From assembly GCA_029851415.1 (NCBI GenBank), contig CM056743.1, positions 66,184,186-66,248,185 on the forward strand: DNA of 64,000 nucleotides, read 5' to 3'. Position numbers and translations under genes: made by a program. This stretch comes from Eretmocerus hayati. Taxonomy: Eukaryota; Arthropoda; Insecta; Hymenoptera; Aphelinidae. Of this stretch, positions 1-11,873 are shown piece after piece (the stretch's first letter is position 1; each line of letters starts with the position of its first letter). The notes beneath the pieces are model-generated. The model was not told where the DNA came from. It saw nothing but the letters and a program-made list of their open reading frames with translations, and did no database searches.

Positions 1-954
1 AGATGATAGATCAATCACATAACCATTGATTGTCATCTTATCAGTCTCAATGATATCCAATTGTAGGACATTGAGATGATAAGGATAAGGGATTGGTCAT
101 ATGTTATCAATCATTCATGAAAGATCCTCGGAAAAAATACTCATAAGCAGTGATCGTGGAACTCTGATGATGCGAAGGACAACTGTGGATTATCGTCAAT
201 CTTGTCTATCGCTGATAATAATCTTCGCACTAATGATCAAAGACATTCGCTATCGATGCAAGGCCCAAATCGTGCTCGAAATACTTCTATTGTTCCCTTT
301 GTAGAGAATTCAGACTCATTGCAGCAGACTGATGGTACCCCAATTGACTCCGGGACCGCAAGTTTATGACTTTTATGGTCCGCGGTCAGGTAGTCCCGCC
401 CATCGACGATTTGAAGGGCCCCGGCTATAAAGGACAATAAAGGCTCCACAATAAGCGCAGACTTTATCTTTTTGAAACGTTGTGACCTCGCTTCCCGTTT
501 GTTCTTCTGATTTCCGATATTGCGTTATCATTCATAATATCCAGAATTTTTTCATGATTTTTCTGTTTTTGAATCAAATCTCTATCTCCAGTGGATCTCG
601 AGTTACCAAAAATTGGATTATCTCCAAAAGTTATAAACTTTTCCGGCTGATTTTTGTTGAAGGTTATTGATAAATCGAATATCTATTACCCAAATTTTTT
701 GCACTGCGCTGAAATTTTTTTTGGCAGAGCTACATCATCCGAAAATCGAGATACCTTCGAAATAGGCCTTATACCTGCGTTTTCTTACATTCTGATAACA
801 GCCACGGTCGCAGTTATCATCCGATCGACTTCGAAAAATTCTTATCATGGCCGCAACTAAATGTGCTTTGATATTATCCCAGTCAAAAAAATTACCGAAT
901 TTCTTTGGAGCCAGGATACCAACATTCCTCGAGGTGTCAATCTTTTTTAAACCG
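1..954. other. Unassigned AT-rich DNA
   Basis: Only short open frames of 60-70 codons occur here, on both strands. I see no recognisable domain, splice structure, tandem repeat or RNA gene in this stretch. Confidence 0.5.
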
Positions 955-2600
955 ATAGTAGGTCATTTTCCAGAAAGAATTAAAATCATCGGTCGGGGAT
1001 TTTCTGAATAATCGTCGTTTTTGTGCTATTCAAATTCACGCGTTTTGATACTTCAACGATCCTTTTTCAATCACTCGAGCTTTGATCTTTCAACTCAGAA
1101 TAACTTTCAGACCTTAACAGATAACAATATTCCCACGTATATTCATCCATATCATTCGTTGTTCTGGCCTAAGCCTGCCAGAGATGAAGCTGTGGTGATA
1201 TACCTTGAGATTAGTGTTAGTGAGGAGGAATACCCACGTTATTTTGATCAAAAGTCGTTCAAAACGAGCATTCAGTCAGGATTCGGTGTCATTCATACAC
1301 CAATATGATCCATATTAGTTACATCACATTCAATATTACATGTGTATGTGATGTCCATGCATGTTAGACACTCACTGATCTGGAAAATATGTAAAATACT
1401 CGTGGAGATTCACGATAGATATGAAAAAAACTAGACCTTTCTATTTTATCTTTCTTGAATGACTAGGTTTTATCATATCCACAAATTATCAGAGTTGATC
1501 TCGAATCCTTGTGGCTGAGAGTGATCCCGAGAGTTTATCATCAGCTCCCAATACTTGTTGAGTTCGGATTTCAATTTCGAAAAGAGCCCAAATTTGTCAT
1601 AGCGAGCAGACTTTTGAGTCCATACATCACAGTATTTGCCAAATGTCGACGGAGGATAAGATTCATCACGACCATGCCGAATGTCCAAATTGCAGACTAC
1701 GAGTTGTATGTGAGTTCAATGGATTACATTTGGAATTGATTATCTATTAATTGAACAGGGAGAGTGATATAATTTTGTTCCAATAAGGTTGTAATCCCAG
1801 CCCTATCCGCTCTCTTAACCTTTCCGAGTGAGCCCCCCCCCCCCCTCCTGTTGTGGAAAATTGGAAAGAGTGAGATTCACTCGAGCATGAGTGGAATTCT
1901 CATCCCAAAAGAGTTTCGGAGTTGCCACGGAGAAGGGGGGAGGGTTCAACTGGGGAGGGTCGAGAGAGCGCTCACAACAAAAGAAGGCGACGTATGAAAA
2001 GTTCTAATATCCCAATTAGCGATCGGAGGATGTCATTGATGTTCAAACATGACTGTGGGATACGATTAATACCTTAGTAAATCCAAAAATGATGTATGAT
2101 TTGTACAAAAAGTATAGATCAGTCGTGGATTCACCTCTTGGGGTCTCTTTCCGATCAAACGAATGTTCGCCTATATCTGTGATATGCATTGCTCCACGGC
2201 GATTCTGACATCACACACGCATCTAAATGTACACGACTATTACATGTAGTGTTACAATCTTGGAATGGCTCTGAATCCTGACTAAATGTTCATATTGAAC
2301 GGCTTTCCATCAAGACAACGTAGGTATTCTACTCCACTCAATCTCAATGTATATCACCACAGCTCCATCTCTGGCGGGTTTAGGCCAGACCAACGGATGA
2401 TATGGATATACTACGTGGGAATGTTGTTGTCTATTCAGCTCTGAAAGCTATTCTGAGTTGAACGATCATAGCTCGAATGATTGGGAAAGGATCGTTGAAG
2501 TATCACAACGCGTGAATTTAAATAACACAAAAATGACGATTATTTCAAAAATCCCCGACCGATGATTTTAATTCTTTCGGGAAAACGATCTAAAGACTAG
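955..2600. repeat. Degenerate inverted-repeat element
   Basis: About 955-1330 is imperfectly repeated in reverse complement at about 2210-2590. Shared landmarks are GAATTAAAATCATCGGTCGG, a block around CACGCGTT, and CCTGCCAGAGATG against its reverse CATCTCTGGCGGG. The roughly 880 bp between the arms contains a C-rich run near 1830 and a short match to the end of the RAG1-like pseudogene. The layout suits an old inverted-repeat transposon. I could not define termini or a target duplication. Confidence 0.55.
1681..1746 (+). pseudogene. Possible C-terminal scrap of RAG1-like transposase
   Basis: The stretch around 1700-1735 reads R-V-V-C-E-F-N-G-L-H in one frame. The RAG1-like pseudogene at 27.9 kb ends R-A-V-C-E-F-N-G-L-H, and 15 bases (TTCAATGGATTACAT) are identical between the two. 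Upstream sequence at 1640-1700 gives only weak similarity. It may be a remnant of a second copy, or chance; the matching segment is about 40 bp. Confidence 0.25.
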
Positions 2601-4125
2601 CCCGAAACATATCCAATTGGTATTTTTCATAATCACGCACCTAACACTCTTTCGCCGTTCCGACCCGCCGTGATGAATTGTGGTACCGAGTGTCCACGGA
2701 AAATTTTGATATTAACAATAACATGTGATCTGAGGGTTGTCCCAATTCACACTTCAATGCTGTTCTACATCCTAATTTCATTTCAGAACTTAGCAATCAA
2801 TATATTGGCAAGACTGGCTTTGGAAATAGCGTTTGGAATATGAAGCTTGTGGGAACAACTGTTTCGGAAAGAATAGGATTGGAAAAAACGGGATTGGGAA
2901 ACAAGGTTATTAGGAGGACATGTTTTGGGAAAAACAGATTGAGAAATATGGCTTGGGAAAAGTGTCCCCCTACCGTGGATGGTGAAATGATCATTCTCAG
3001 GAAATGGAAAATTCGATGCGAGCGGGAAGATTTTTTTCAGAATATTCGAAAAAAAATAACATCGCCGAACGGCATCGTGGAGCTTATTAAATTTGGAGTC
3101 CGGAATGACTTGTCCAGAAATTCTTTTATAGCTCAATTTTCCAGGAAGACTGATGAAAAATTGATACTTTTGGATTTGCCACCGCAATTGTTGTCGAGGT
3201 TAGTTGTACCACGTCTTAGGTAATGTTATTGTTTTGGTATAATGCCACGTGCCCTTGTTATTGTTTTGGTGTTTAACCTAAGATCACGAGTGTTGTTTTG
3301 TAGGTTATTCAGACACGGCATTCACAATGGGAATGGTGCTGAGAACCATGTATTAGCCATACGATCAAAACTCCCTTACATCAAAATTTGAACAATCCCG
3401 CATCCGAACCTCTCAGAAAATAGTAATGCTTGACATATTCAGGTGGTGGTTATCATATTCAGACACTCTATCGCATGGATTCTGACTACGAAGGTTGGGA
3501 AAAGTTTGTACCGTAGACAGCGAAGAGAGCATGTGCACTAGTTGGTAGAACGGTGTGAGGTTGGGATAATGTTATACTTATATAACTGATAATTCACCGA
3601 GCAAACGAGTTGCATAGCTTACCATTTGCAACTATATAATACCGCTCTGCTACACTGTTTACTCTGGAACAGCTACTTACGTTTTACTCGGATCGATCGA
3701 ACACCTCGTATTTTCGGTCGATGAATCGGGGATGCGGCTGTTGGGAAAATCTGCACTCTAATTATACTAGCCAAAAGGGCATGCGATCGCCACATATTAT
3801 TTAAAGAAAATTATTTCAAGCATGAATATATCGTTATATATAAGCCAGACAAGCTCATAAGCGAAATATATCGGATTTTCGTATTTCTACGTTTCAATCA
3901 ATGCGCACGCTGGTACACAGGCAAATTTTGCTATGGCTATATGTATGTGTACTCAAATTGAGGCTACTGGATCATATTACATGACCAAACGATAATATAG
4001 CCCAGAAAAATCGGCTCACCCATGCGTATGCCTGATCGAACGTTAATTATATGAAAATTCTATTTTTAAAATATACATGCAGGATTTCGTGATATCTCAA
4101 ATATATAATTGAAATCTATCGATCT
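2601..4125. other. Unassigned DNA with a reversed fragment of the 248-bp repeat
   Basis: About 3370-3470 is the reverse complement of 10820-10910, sharing the block GATGCGGGATTGTTCAAATT apart from one base and a GATAACCACCACCT-like block. About 2840-2960 is a loose repetition of TTGGGAAAA-like words, which keeps frames open on both strands without implying a gene. Nothing else is recognisable. Confidence 0.45.
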
Positions 4126-4276
4126 AACTCTGCTTTCTGACCGCTATTGTGTCTATCTAAGTGGCAATCATGCAAAAACTTTGATTTCAATAAGGAAGGC
4201 CTGAAAATATTCGAAATAATATTGGGGAAGAAAATTATCAGGATGATTTCTCATGAAATGATTGTCGTTTGATCAA
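4126..4276. repeat. Outer part of left arm, giant inverted repeat
   Basis: Read in reverse complement, 63846-64000 matches this segment, with landmarks GTGGCAATCATGCAAAAA, AATATTGGGGAAGAAAATTATCA and ATTGTCGTT. The partner runs to the last base of the window, so the repeat extends beyond it. In the right copy this sequence continues straight into the counterpart of 8575. Here it is interrupted by the TTAA-flanked element. Confidence 0.8.
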
Positions 4277-4568
4277 CCTCTTCGTGCACGCACCTATTTC
4301 CCGTAGTTGAAAAAATTCTTTCTCGCTGAATTTTATGAACTCTGACCTTGAAAAGTTCTGTGAGCTCCAAACAGATGGAGGAATTGATCGCTATATTGTA
4401 TTTTTCACCACGTCCACGTACGTGGACACCGTGGAGTCATGGAAGGGAATCACAGATGGAATTTGACTGCACCAGTGTAATGAGTGAGAGCTAAAACGAG
4501 TATAACATAGTCTAATAACATGATATTTTCATCTGAATTCTAAGATGTATGGGTACAACGAGCTAATG

Positions 4569-4614
4569 CCTCTACATCCAGTCTTAATACTGGTATTAAG
4601 ACTGGATGTAGAGG
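4569..4614. repeat. Perfect 22-bp-arm palindrome
   Basis: Two perfect 22-base inverted arms, beginning CCTCTACATCCAG, are separated by only TG. It lies in the subterminal region of the TTAA element. A half-copy (CTGGATGTAGAGG) occurs in the opposite internal arm near 7883. It could form a strong hairpin or cruciform. Confidence 0.9.
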
Positions 4615-4654
4615 TATATCGGTAGTGTATATTGGTTACACGAGCATATATCGT

Positions 4655-5360
4655 CGCCCCCGAAGAAGAAAAACACTTTCTGGATTACCAGTGAAGAGTA
4701 ACACCTTCTGGATGCATTCATGAAAAGAAACACCATCCGTATCCCAGGACGAAGATTAACACGTATTTTTAACCAGCGACGAAAAATAACGCTCGGCTGT
4801 TGCTTCCGACGAATAGTAACACCCGCTCGTAACTACCGGCGAAGATGAACACGTTGCCCGTAGTAGCGACGAAAAGTAACATTTGCCGAGAGCCCGGACG
4901 AAAAAAAACACCTGCCGTATGCCCCGACGAAGAAAAACACCTACTGTATGCCCCGACGAAAAAAAACACCTGCCGTATGCCCCGACGAAGAAAAACACCT
5001 GCCGTATGCCCCGACGAAGGAAAACACCTGCCGTATGCCCCGACGAAGAAAAACACCTGCTGTATGCCCCGACGAAAAAAAACACCTGCTGTATGCCCGG
5101 ACGAAAAAAAACACCTGCCGTATGCCCCGACGAAGAAAAACACTTGCTGTATGCCCCGACGAAAAAAAAACACCTGCTGTATGTCCGGACGAAGAAAAAA
5201 ACACCTACTGCATGCCCGGACGAAAAAAAACACCTACTGTATGCCCGGACGAAGAAAAACACCTCCCGTAAGCGTGGATGAAAAAAAACACCTCCCGTAA
5301 GTCCCGACGAAAAAAAATACCTCCCGTGAGCTCCGACGAAGAAAAACACCTGGTGGTAAT
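4655..5360 (+). repeat. 29-bp minisatellite, left copy
   Basis: The core unit reads CCCCGACGAAGAAAAA plus CACCTGCCGTATG (29 bp), in about 16 copies between about 4890 and 5345. The outer units, 4655-4890, are more diverged. Because 29 is not a multiple of three, all frames stay open and give a 29-residue periodic pseudo-protein such as PDEKKHLPYAPTKKNTC. These frames are not evidence of a gene. The array abuts the internal inverted repeat of the TTAA element. Confidence 0.92.
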
Positions 5361-7035
5361 AACCGGACTTATCTCTGAAAAAAATGTTAATTCCAATGTT
5401 TTCTGTCAGAGAATATACTTTTTCTCATCCATCAATACTGTAGACGAAAGTACATTGTTCAATTTTTGGGAGAGACTGGAGATCTCCATTTATTTCATTT
5501 ATGCTAGGAAAAGCATTCAGTGAGGATGATTCTCATTATGAGTCGGATATTTAATCAGACTGACAAACTGAGAATTAGTGTCGCGGACTATAAGCTCGGA
5601 ATGAGGCACCAGATCTCGATCCAAAGTGGTGAAAACACAACATCTGCAGTGCTTGTCACAGAATCGTCAGTCGACTGCGTATCCGGCGGAATCGATTCTG
5701 TTTAGCTCATTTTCTGGTGATACCATTCTCTATACTACTAAGAAGAAAAACATCGAATTCTTTTTTGAGCCTTTCAAACCAATCTTGAAGCAGAGGTCAT
5801 TTTGTCCGTGACCTTCACATCTCGGAATCTTTCACATGCTCATACATCGGAAAAGTTTTGCGGGACCCTTCTTACTGGCTGCATATGGCAGATGAACTGA
5901 AACTTCACCTTCGAAACGATTATTACCTTAGATCGCAGTGCATGAATGTAATATCAGCAAATATTCTTTCTGAACACCTTGACTTCTCAACGGAACTGTT
6001 TATAGAAGTCCAAATACCTGTAGGCGCAGACTTGATAAATACTTGATATTCGGTAGTAACAGAGAATCTGCGACAAATGAACAAAGCAAAACTTTGAAGG
6101 TAAGAAAACGATGACAATTGAAGTTTTCTTCCGCGAACATAATATATTACATTAAAACATACTTTCGAGGAAAATGTTGAGAATAGGATTCCTAGAAAAT
6201 CAGTTCTTCATGTATTCGACATTTCCCTCCATAGAAAGCATCTATAAATTGAAAACTTTAATCAAAAGCAATATCGCCATAGACATTCTAAATCACGCAA
6301 TTATCCTGCCAGTACTTGTAACTAAGATCGAAGCATACGCACCGTACCGAGAAACCCCTTTCCTTGTTAGAAATACTTATTGTAAGTCCAAAACGATACA
6401 CGATTGCACGTTTGCAGGGAATCATAGAATCTTACAGGTAAGAAAAGCCATCTTATTGTCTACCTTTGAACTGATTTGGAACCAAGAGAAGAATCTGAGA
6501 TATGATTTTGTGTGAGCGACACATGAAGCTTTCCCATATATAGACTAGACCGTGACACGGCCTTTTTCGAAGATTAATAATTTTGGAGTGTAATAACAAA
6601 TCTAGACGAGAACGAAACCAAATAACTTCTGAGACCTCCTAAATTTGATCTCGAGTTCAGCAATTCGATTAACAAAGTATACCGTGAACTGAACGTCCTT
6701 CGATAGGAAAAAATTAAGAAGAGGAAATGAGGAAGAGGATACAGCTGCCTCACACTATGCAATGATTGCGGAGGTGTTTCAAGTGGAAAAAAAAAATTAC
6801 GATGGACTAGAATTATCGTGTAGATTTCCAGGAGAGAGAGAGAGAATAGTTTTGATGAATGTGAGCAGTAAGAATCATGCAATGGGTGATATTTACGAGA
6901 CGTTTTCGGCTTAGGGCAGAGGTGATGATGCTCTCTGCTGATGCAACGCCCAGACATAATTTTTCCTTCATATATGAGTTGAAGCGCCTCCTAACAGTAT
7001 AAAAAACCCCCAGACGTTTTCTTTGCCGAACGATA

Positions 7036-7480
7036 ATGAGAGGTGTTTTTCTTCGTCCGGGCATACAGTAGGTGTTTTTTTTTCGTCGGGGCATACAGCA
7101 AGTGTTTTTTTCCGTCGGGGCATACAGCAGGTGTTTTTTTTCGTCGGGGCATACAGCAGGTGTTTTTCTTCGTCGGGGCAAACAGCAGGTGTTTTTCTTC
7201 GTCGGGGCATACGGCAGGTTTTTTTTCTCGTCCGGGCATACGGCAGGTGTTCTTTTTCGTCCGGGCTTACGAGAGGTGTTTTTCTTCGTCCGGGCATCCG
7301 GCAAACGTTACTTTTCGACGGTGATCACGACCAAGTGTTATTTTTCGAGGCGGGTACGAGAGAAGTGCTACTCTTCGACGCTTGATACATATCGTGTTAC
7401 TTTTCGTCGGTGACTAACACGCAAGTGTTAGTCTTCGTCGCGTGATAGTATGCAAGTGTTTTTCTTCTTCGGGGGCGACG
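7036..7480 (-). repeat. 29-bp minisatellite, right copy, inverted
   Basis: This is the same 29-bp unit as the left array in reverse complement (CATACGGCAGGTGTTTTTCTTCGTCGGGG-type units; here quoted only to show the period), about nine core copies followed by diverged outer units to 7480. The outer junction (TTCTTCGGGGGCGACGATATA) mirrors the left array's outer junction near 4650. Together the arrays form an inverted pair around the centre of the TTAA element. Confidence 0.9.
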
Positions 7481-7499
7481 ATATATACCACCATTAGTT

Positions 7500-7768
7500 T
7501 CAAATTTTAACGCCATGGGACGCATATAGCTCAAATTGTGTAAAAGTGACACGATTAATATGGCGAACCCATTTAAAACTGCCTTTCTCGCGAGCGCTTG
7601 CAAATCCTCTCGATTCGTATATAAAGGCACTCCGATGAAACTTACATCAGCGTCGGGCAGAGCTCGATAGTGTGCGTGTACTCTGCTCCTGAAGAGTCTG
7701 CCACTATCGAGAGACGAAACGCTAACCGCGTTTAAAATCATTTTTTCAAGATCATTGTCATTTTTCAT
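7500..7768 (-). CDS. Unrecognised open frame shared with a repeat at 22.1-22.4 kb
   Basis: A minus-strand frame starting at 7768 gives M-K-N-D-N-D-L-E-K-M-I-L-N-A and contains a phrase A-H-Y-R-A-L-P-D-A-D-V. Plus-strand DNA at about 22150-22350 encodes related words (EKMILNA, VYAHYRALPGADV, IGASLY) but with stops. I recognise no family. Two diverged copies keeping similar amino-acid words suggests descent from a protein-coding element, but the frame runs on into the minisatellite, so its C-terminus (to 7397) is artificial. Function unknown. Confidence 0.3.
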
Positions 7769-8574
7769 TCATACTTACTTTCCATCAAAATCCTTCGACA
7801 TGCTTCGTATTTAAACGAGGCTCGAAGGTGCGCATGATCAATCGAATAAATTCGACTGTGCATGTGACAGAACCAGTATTATGACTGGATGTAGAGGCAT
7901 TTGCTCGTTGTACCCGTACATCTTAGAATTCATATCAAAACTTGAATTTGCCGCACGAGCATATATATACCATCATTAGTTTCAAATGATATTTTCATAG
8001 TGAGACTATTCAACACAGTCTCATCCTCATTGTCAATACATCATAACCATATGAAAACTTGAACATGAATAATTTCCTGAAAAGTCCCAATCAAAATCGA
8101 ATTCTATAACGTGATCATGAAAGAGACTTTACCGAGAAAAACTCTGCACTTTCTTGTACGAAACCTCTGCATATACTCAGGAAGAACTGGCTCGCCCGAA
8201 TTCCTCGGATGCACGGTGTACACGTATGAGGCCAAACTTTGCAAGGCTCGCAATTTTGTAAACTTCAACATTTTGCATCCGGTATCGTGGCAATAGCTTT
8301 GTGAACCGGAAGAGTATGTTAATATCGTACTGCTTGATTTTTAGAAATCGTATTCGAGTACTAGGGTCGAGTTTTAGCTGTTCCGAGAAATTGAATTTTC
8401 CAATACGATTAATTCGCATCAAACAGGTAGTGAAAATGAGTTTACCAAGTAATAAACTCGAGGGAATCATTGATTTTGGGCTAAAAGAGAGAGCGCCACA
8501 AGGCTTCTTGCGATATCTTGAGAGTGGATCTAAAAATGTGTCGACGTGTGTGGACAAATGCGCGAAGAGGTTAA

Positions 8575-9738
8575 ATTGACCATTTATTGATTCCATTAAT
8601 ATTTCAAACCACAGTCTCAACCGCGTACATAGGAAATAATAGAAATTGTCCATATATTGACGATTTCATTATTTTGTAAATTTTTATGGGCAATGTTTGT
8701 ATATTGACTGCTTCGTCTATCTGTAATATATAACCAGTGTGATCTGTTTTCTACCAAATTTCCTACTGAACTTGTGTGTAACAGATTTTCATATGCCGGT
8801 GTTCGAACCACCGCAAAGACTCGAATACGCGTGATTTTTGGCTCATCGCACAGATTTGAATTGTAAAAAAGCTGATTTTCTGGCGCGGACGCGACAAAAC
8901 TTCCTATCTGTGGAAATCTACGCGATCCATAAGCACTGGATAATGCTGGTCGGTCGTGAGTCAATTCCCCATCCTGGGTAAAGAGACGACCGACTCACGC
9001 TTGGCAGTGTGCCTGGATTTTGTATTTTATGAGCCAACGCGAGCTAAGCCAATGCCCAAGTACTTCGTCCCTGTCTAGGCAGGTTCATTCATACCGGGGC
9101 CGCGATTGTTGCCTATTCCATTCCAAATACATCTCGAGGATGCCTTATGGTGGAATTTTTATACTCTAATAAAATATCGCATCCGGGCTACGACTTACTT
9201 TTGTCTCGGGGAGACCTGCTCGTTCGTGGGTATGTGGATTTCTGGAAGTGTTGCCACTTGGCTTTCCAGGAACAAGAGAGCGAGCGTTTCTCGTGCAGCG
9301 ATTCATATACCCTCGGTCGGCCAGAGTCCCACTTCGAGACACTTTTCGGCGGCTTGGACCCTGCGTCGACATAGACACGCGTAATGACCATTACATGCAA
9401 ATATCTTTCCGAATATCGGGATCGATTGGTTGAATTATAGTATGAATGAATCGATGAAGACTTGATTGGAGAGGGCATGGATCTATATCGGCTATATATA
9501 TATATATATATATTTATGTTATGACAAGCGATTCGATGGAATTGAGCTAATGTGAATATATATATGCACGGTGGTTAATACACAAAATTGCAAGCCTATA
9601 TGGGTTAGTATTAGTTTTACCGACACCAACGTATATGATTCTACTTACCAACTGGTCTGATGGTTATTTGCTCAAGTGGCTGACCAAGAATTCTTACTCT
9701 TAAAACTATTGAAATTATCTGAAAATTGCAGACGTTGA
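8575..9738. repeat. Main left arm of giant inverted repeat
   Basis: The segment matches 62697-63845 in reverse complement along its length. Landmarks are the GAGACTGTGGTTTGAAATAT block, GACCGACCAGCATTA, GTAATTACCATTACAGG-type sequence, and TTATCTGAAAATTGCAGAC at the inner end. Similarity stops near 9738 on this side and near 62697 on the other. Small open frames around 9106-9480 occur in both arms but differ by indels and show no known domain. Confidence 0.85.
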
Positions 9739-9802
9739 GACAGGATCTCGTAACTGGAAAAGTGAAAAAAATCTGGAGAATCGTAGCTTTGACTTCGTAG
9801 TC

Positions 9803-10905
9803 AGATTTTAGCTAAAATAACTTCTGTAATCAGAATACAAGATGCAAATCTTCTTGGTATCACCAATCCCGTTCAAATTCACGTTTCAAATTCACGCAAA
9901 ACCTACCCGTTCTCTAGAATTTTGACCCCTCGGGTAAGGTAGTCAATCCCACAATTTTTTTCAAACATTTCTATACTCCCCAGTTACGGAGGTACTGATT
10001 CAACTCGTGTTCGTAGTCGACCTTTGATGCTAACTTCCGTCAAACTCTTAGTCAAATTTCATCTGACAGAACTCTTATGATCAAATTGCAGAACTCGAAT
10101 CTGCTTCGTGTTACCATTCTCTAGTGAGTTCACGTTTGAAATTCACACAAAATCCATCCATTCTCTTCGAATTTTGATCCCATAGGTAAGCACTGGGAGC
10201 CGCGATTATTTTCTAACATCCTCATACCCCCCAGCTGCTGGATACCGGTTCAATTCATGTTTATGATCTACCTCCGATGACCCAAACTTCAGAGTCAAAT
10301 TTTAGTAGACAAAACTCCTAAACTTGAAAAGCAAAGCTCGAATCTGCTCAGTATCACCAATGTCTAAGAGGTTGGTGTTTAGAATCCTCCAAAAACTTGA
10401 CCATTTCTAAGAACTTCCATCTCTCAATTGGACAGTCGAAGCCACAATTTATCGCGTATTCATCCACGTCTCCATTATGGGATCTGTTCTCACTCATGCC
10501 TGCTGTCTGTCTACCTTCGATGCAAACTTTCTTCTAACTTCTTGTTCAGATTCTGGTTGGGAAAATGTTCAGAACTAGAAAGCAGTATTCAAATCTGCTT
10601 GGCTTTACCATTTTCTAGTAGATTCCCGTTTGTGATTTCCGAAAAACCCACCTCCTTTATAGGATTTTGATCTCGTAGGAGCGCAGTCAGAGTCACAATT
10701 TTTCAGATTTTCTTTCATTTCCCCAGCTACGAGATACCGTTTCAATAACTCGTGCCGATGAATTGTTCTCACCTATGGTACAAACTCTTCCCAAACTTTG
10801 TAGTCACAATTTGAGCCCTAAAGTGTCTGAAACTAATAACCACCACCTAAATCTGTTAGGCACCACTATTGTCGAAGAGGTCCGAATGCGGGATTGTTCA
10901 AATTT
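9803..10905 (+). repeat. Degenerate tandem repeat, about 248 bp, five units
   Basis: A recurring block of the form GCTTGGTATCACCA appears near 9851, 10101, 10347, 10595 and 10845, a spacing of 246-250 bp. Each unit also carries a CCCCAGCTACGAG-like block and an AAACTTCCGTCAAACTC-like block. Divergence between units is high, so the array is old. The last unit is copied in reverse at 3370-3470. Confidence 0.8.
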
Positions 10906-11090
10906 TGAACTATATCAGAGAATTTTTATCGCATGACTGCTACACAGTTTTTCGCGCGTTGTTTGACTCTTGTACAGAAAGGTACAAGAGTAATGCTCGA
11001 TGCTTCTAATATCTTTCAACGTTTAGCCGATTCACTTTCCCACTCGATCACGAGTTTCCATTGTGGATGTGGTGGCTAGAAAACCCACAA

Positions 11091-11873
11091 TGTCACGTCC
11101 GAGTTAGTCCGTCTCCTCTCTCCCTGGACCGAATATTGTAATGATAACATTCTGTGTTACAGCTTAATCACGAGAAGAGGTGCTGCATAGTTTAGCCAGG
11201 TACGAGGGAGAGAGACAGAGAGATGGCACCGTAGTAGGGCCCGCGCGCCTCATATTTTGAGCCGTCCCTGGCGCAAGCCAATGCTGCATCGGCCAGCAGC
11301 CTCTTCCCATACATTCCGTCGTGACGTTTCGGAGCGCTCGCGCGCGCCTATCGAACTTAACGTGCGCGTTGTCCACGCTACCCGGAGCTCGTCCTTGGCG
11401 TGATTTAGCCGGGGCTCCGGTGCATTCATTTTATATACTCTGTGCTGTGGTCTATGACCAAAATCATCATCGTCTGGGACAATTGCGAGCTGCCTGATCG
11501 CCGTGAGCTGCGAGGGCCGGTGCCTGATCTGAGGTCGAGTGACCATCCTGCGTCAGGGCCATTCATATCATAAGCGCCTCTCGCAGATCTCTCTCTCCTC
11601 TTTCTGGGCTCATAGATTGTACTTTTTCCTGAATGCGCCCTCGATAATCGCGCTCGGGCTTGATTCACCCGTACGGTCAGCGGACCGATTTGGAAATAGG
11701 TTTTCTTGAATATATGCCTTTTCATTCTCAATTTCAATCGAGTGTGTGCTCATTTAGTGCTCCCCTCTCCTGATTCCTTGAACAATTACAGCAATCGCTC
11801 ACTCCCTGAGCTTCTCAAATGAAAGCAGGCTCTGCCTGCAAGTGACGAGTTACCAAAACCGTCACATGGCGCC
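11091..11873 (+). mobile_element. Possible LTR remnant followed by primer-binding-like site
   Basis: The segment could start TGTCACGTCC (11091) and ends CGTCACA next to TGGCGCCCAAC. TG...CA ends followed by TGGCGCCCAAC resemble an LTR and a tRNA-Lys-type primer binding site. The CGTCACA end is also the terminus of the 3.06-kb element at 14.6-17.6 kb. No gag-pol is present and no second LTR was found, so this is a weak call. Minus-strand frames in 11164-11737 show no known domain. Confidence 0.35.

Larger units (their letters stand above)
4277..8570. mobile_element. TTAA-flanked DNA transposon, apparently non-autonomous
   Basis: The element starts CCTCTTCGTGCA and ends TGCGCGAAGAGG, giving imperfect inverted termini. 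It is followed by TTAA (8571-8574) and preceded by TCAA (4273-4276), a one-base-decayed TTAA. The giant inverted repeat's other arm carries the empty site with a single TTAA at 63856-63859, so both boundaries are confirmed by an unoccupied paralogue. Inside, about 4533-4593 and 7871-7935 are inverted copies, and two oppositely oriented 29-bp minisatellites lie just inward. TTAA targets are typical of piggyBac and Kolobok elements, but I see no transposase, so the superfamily is unresolved. The middle (5361-7035) has only short open frames that I cannot assign. Confidence 0.8.

Noticed and set aside
2783..3223. Opposed 127-134-codon frames on both strands
   Set aside because: The region is a loose repetition of GGGAAAA-like words that leaves both strands open; there is no domain or splice support.
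4756..5349. Long Lys-, Cys- or Phe-rich frames on both strands over the 29-bp repeats, also at 6813-7413
   Set aside because: They arise in every frame because the unit lacks stops. The 29-bp period is not a multiple of three, and frames are equally open on both strands, so there is no coding signal.
4655..5360. Regular repeats considered as a CRISPR array
   Set aside because: Units are contiguous with no spacers, and the setting is a eukaryotic transposon.
9106..9478. Overlapping frames on both strands, also present in the right giant arm at 62988-63323
   Set aside because: The arms differ by frame-changing indels and no domain is recognised. Conservation follows from duplication, not from protein selection.
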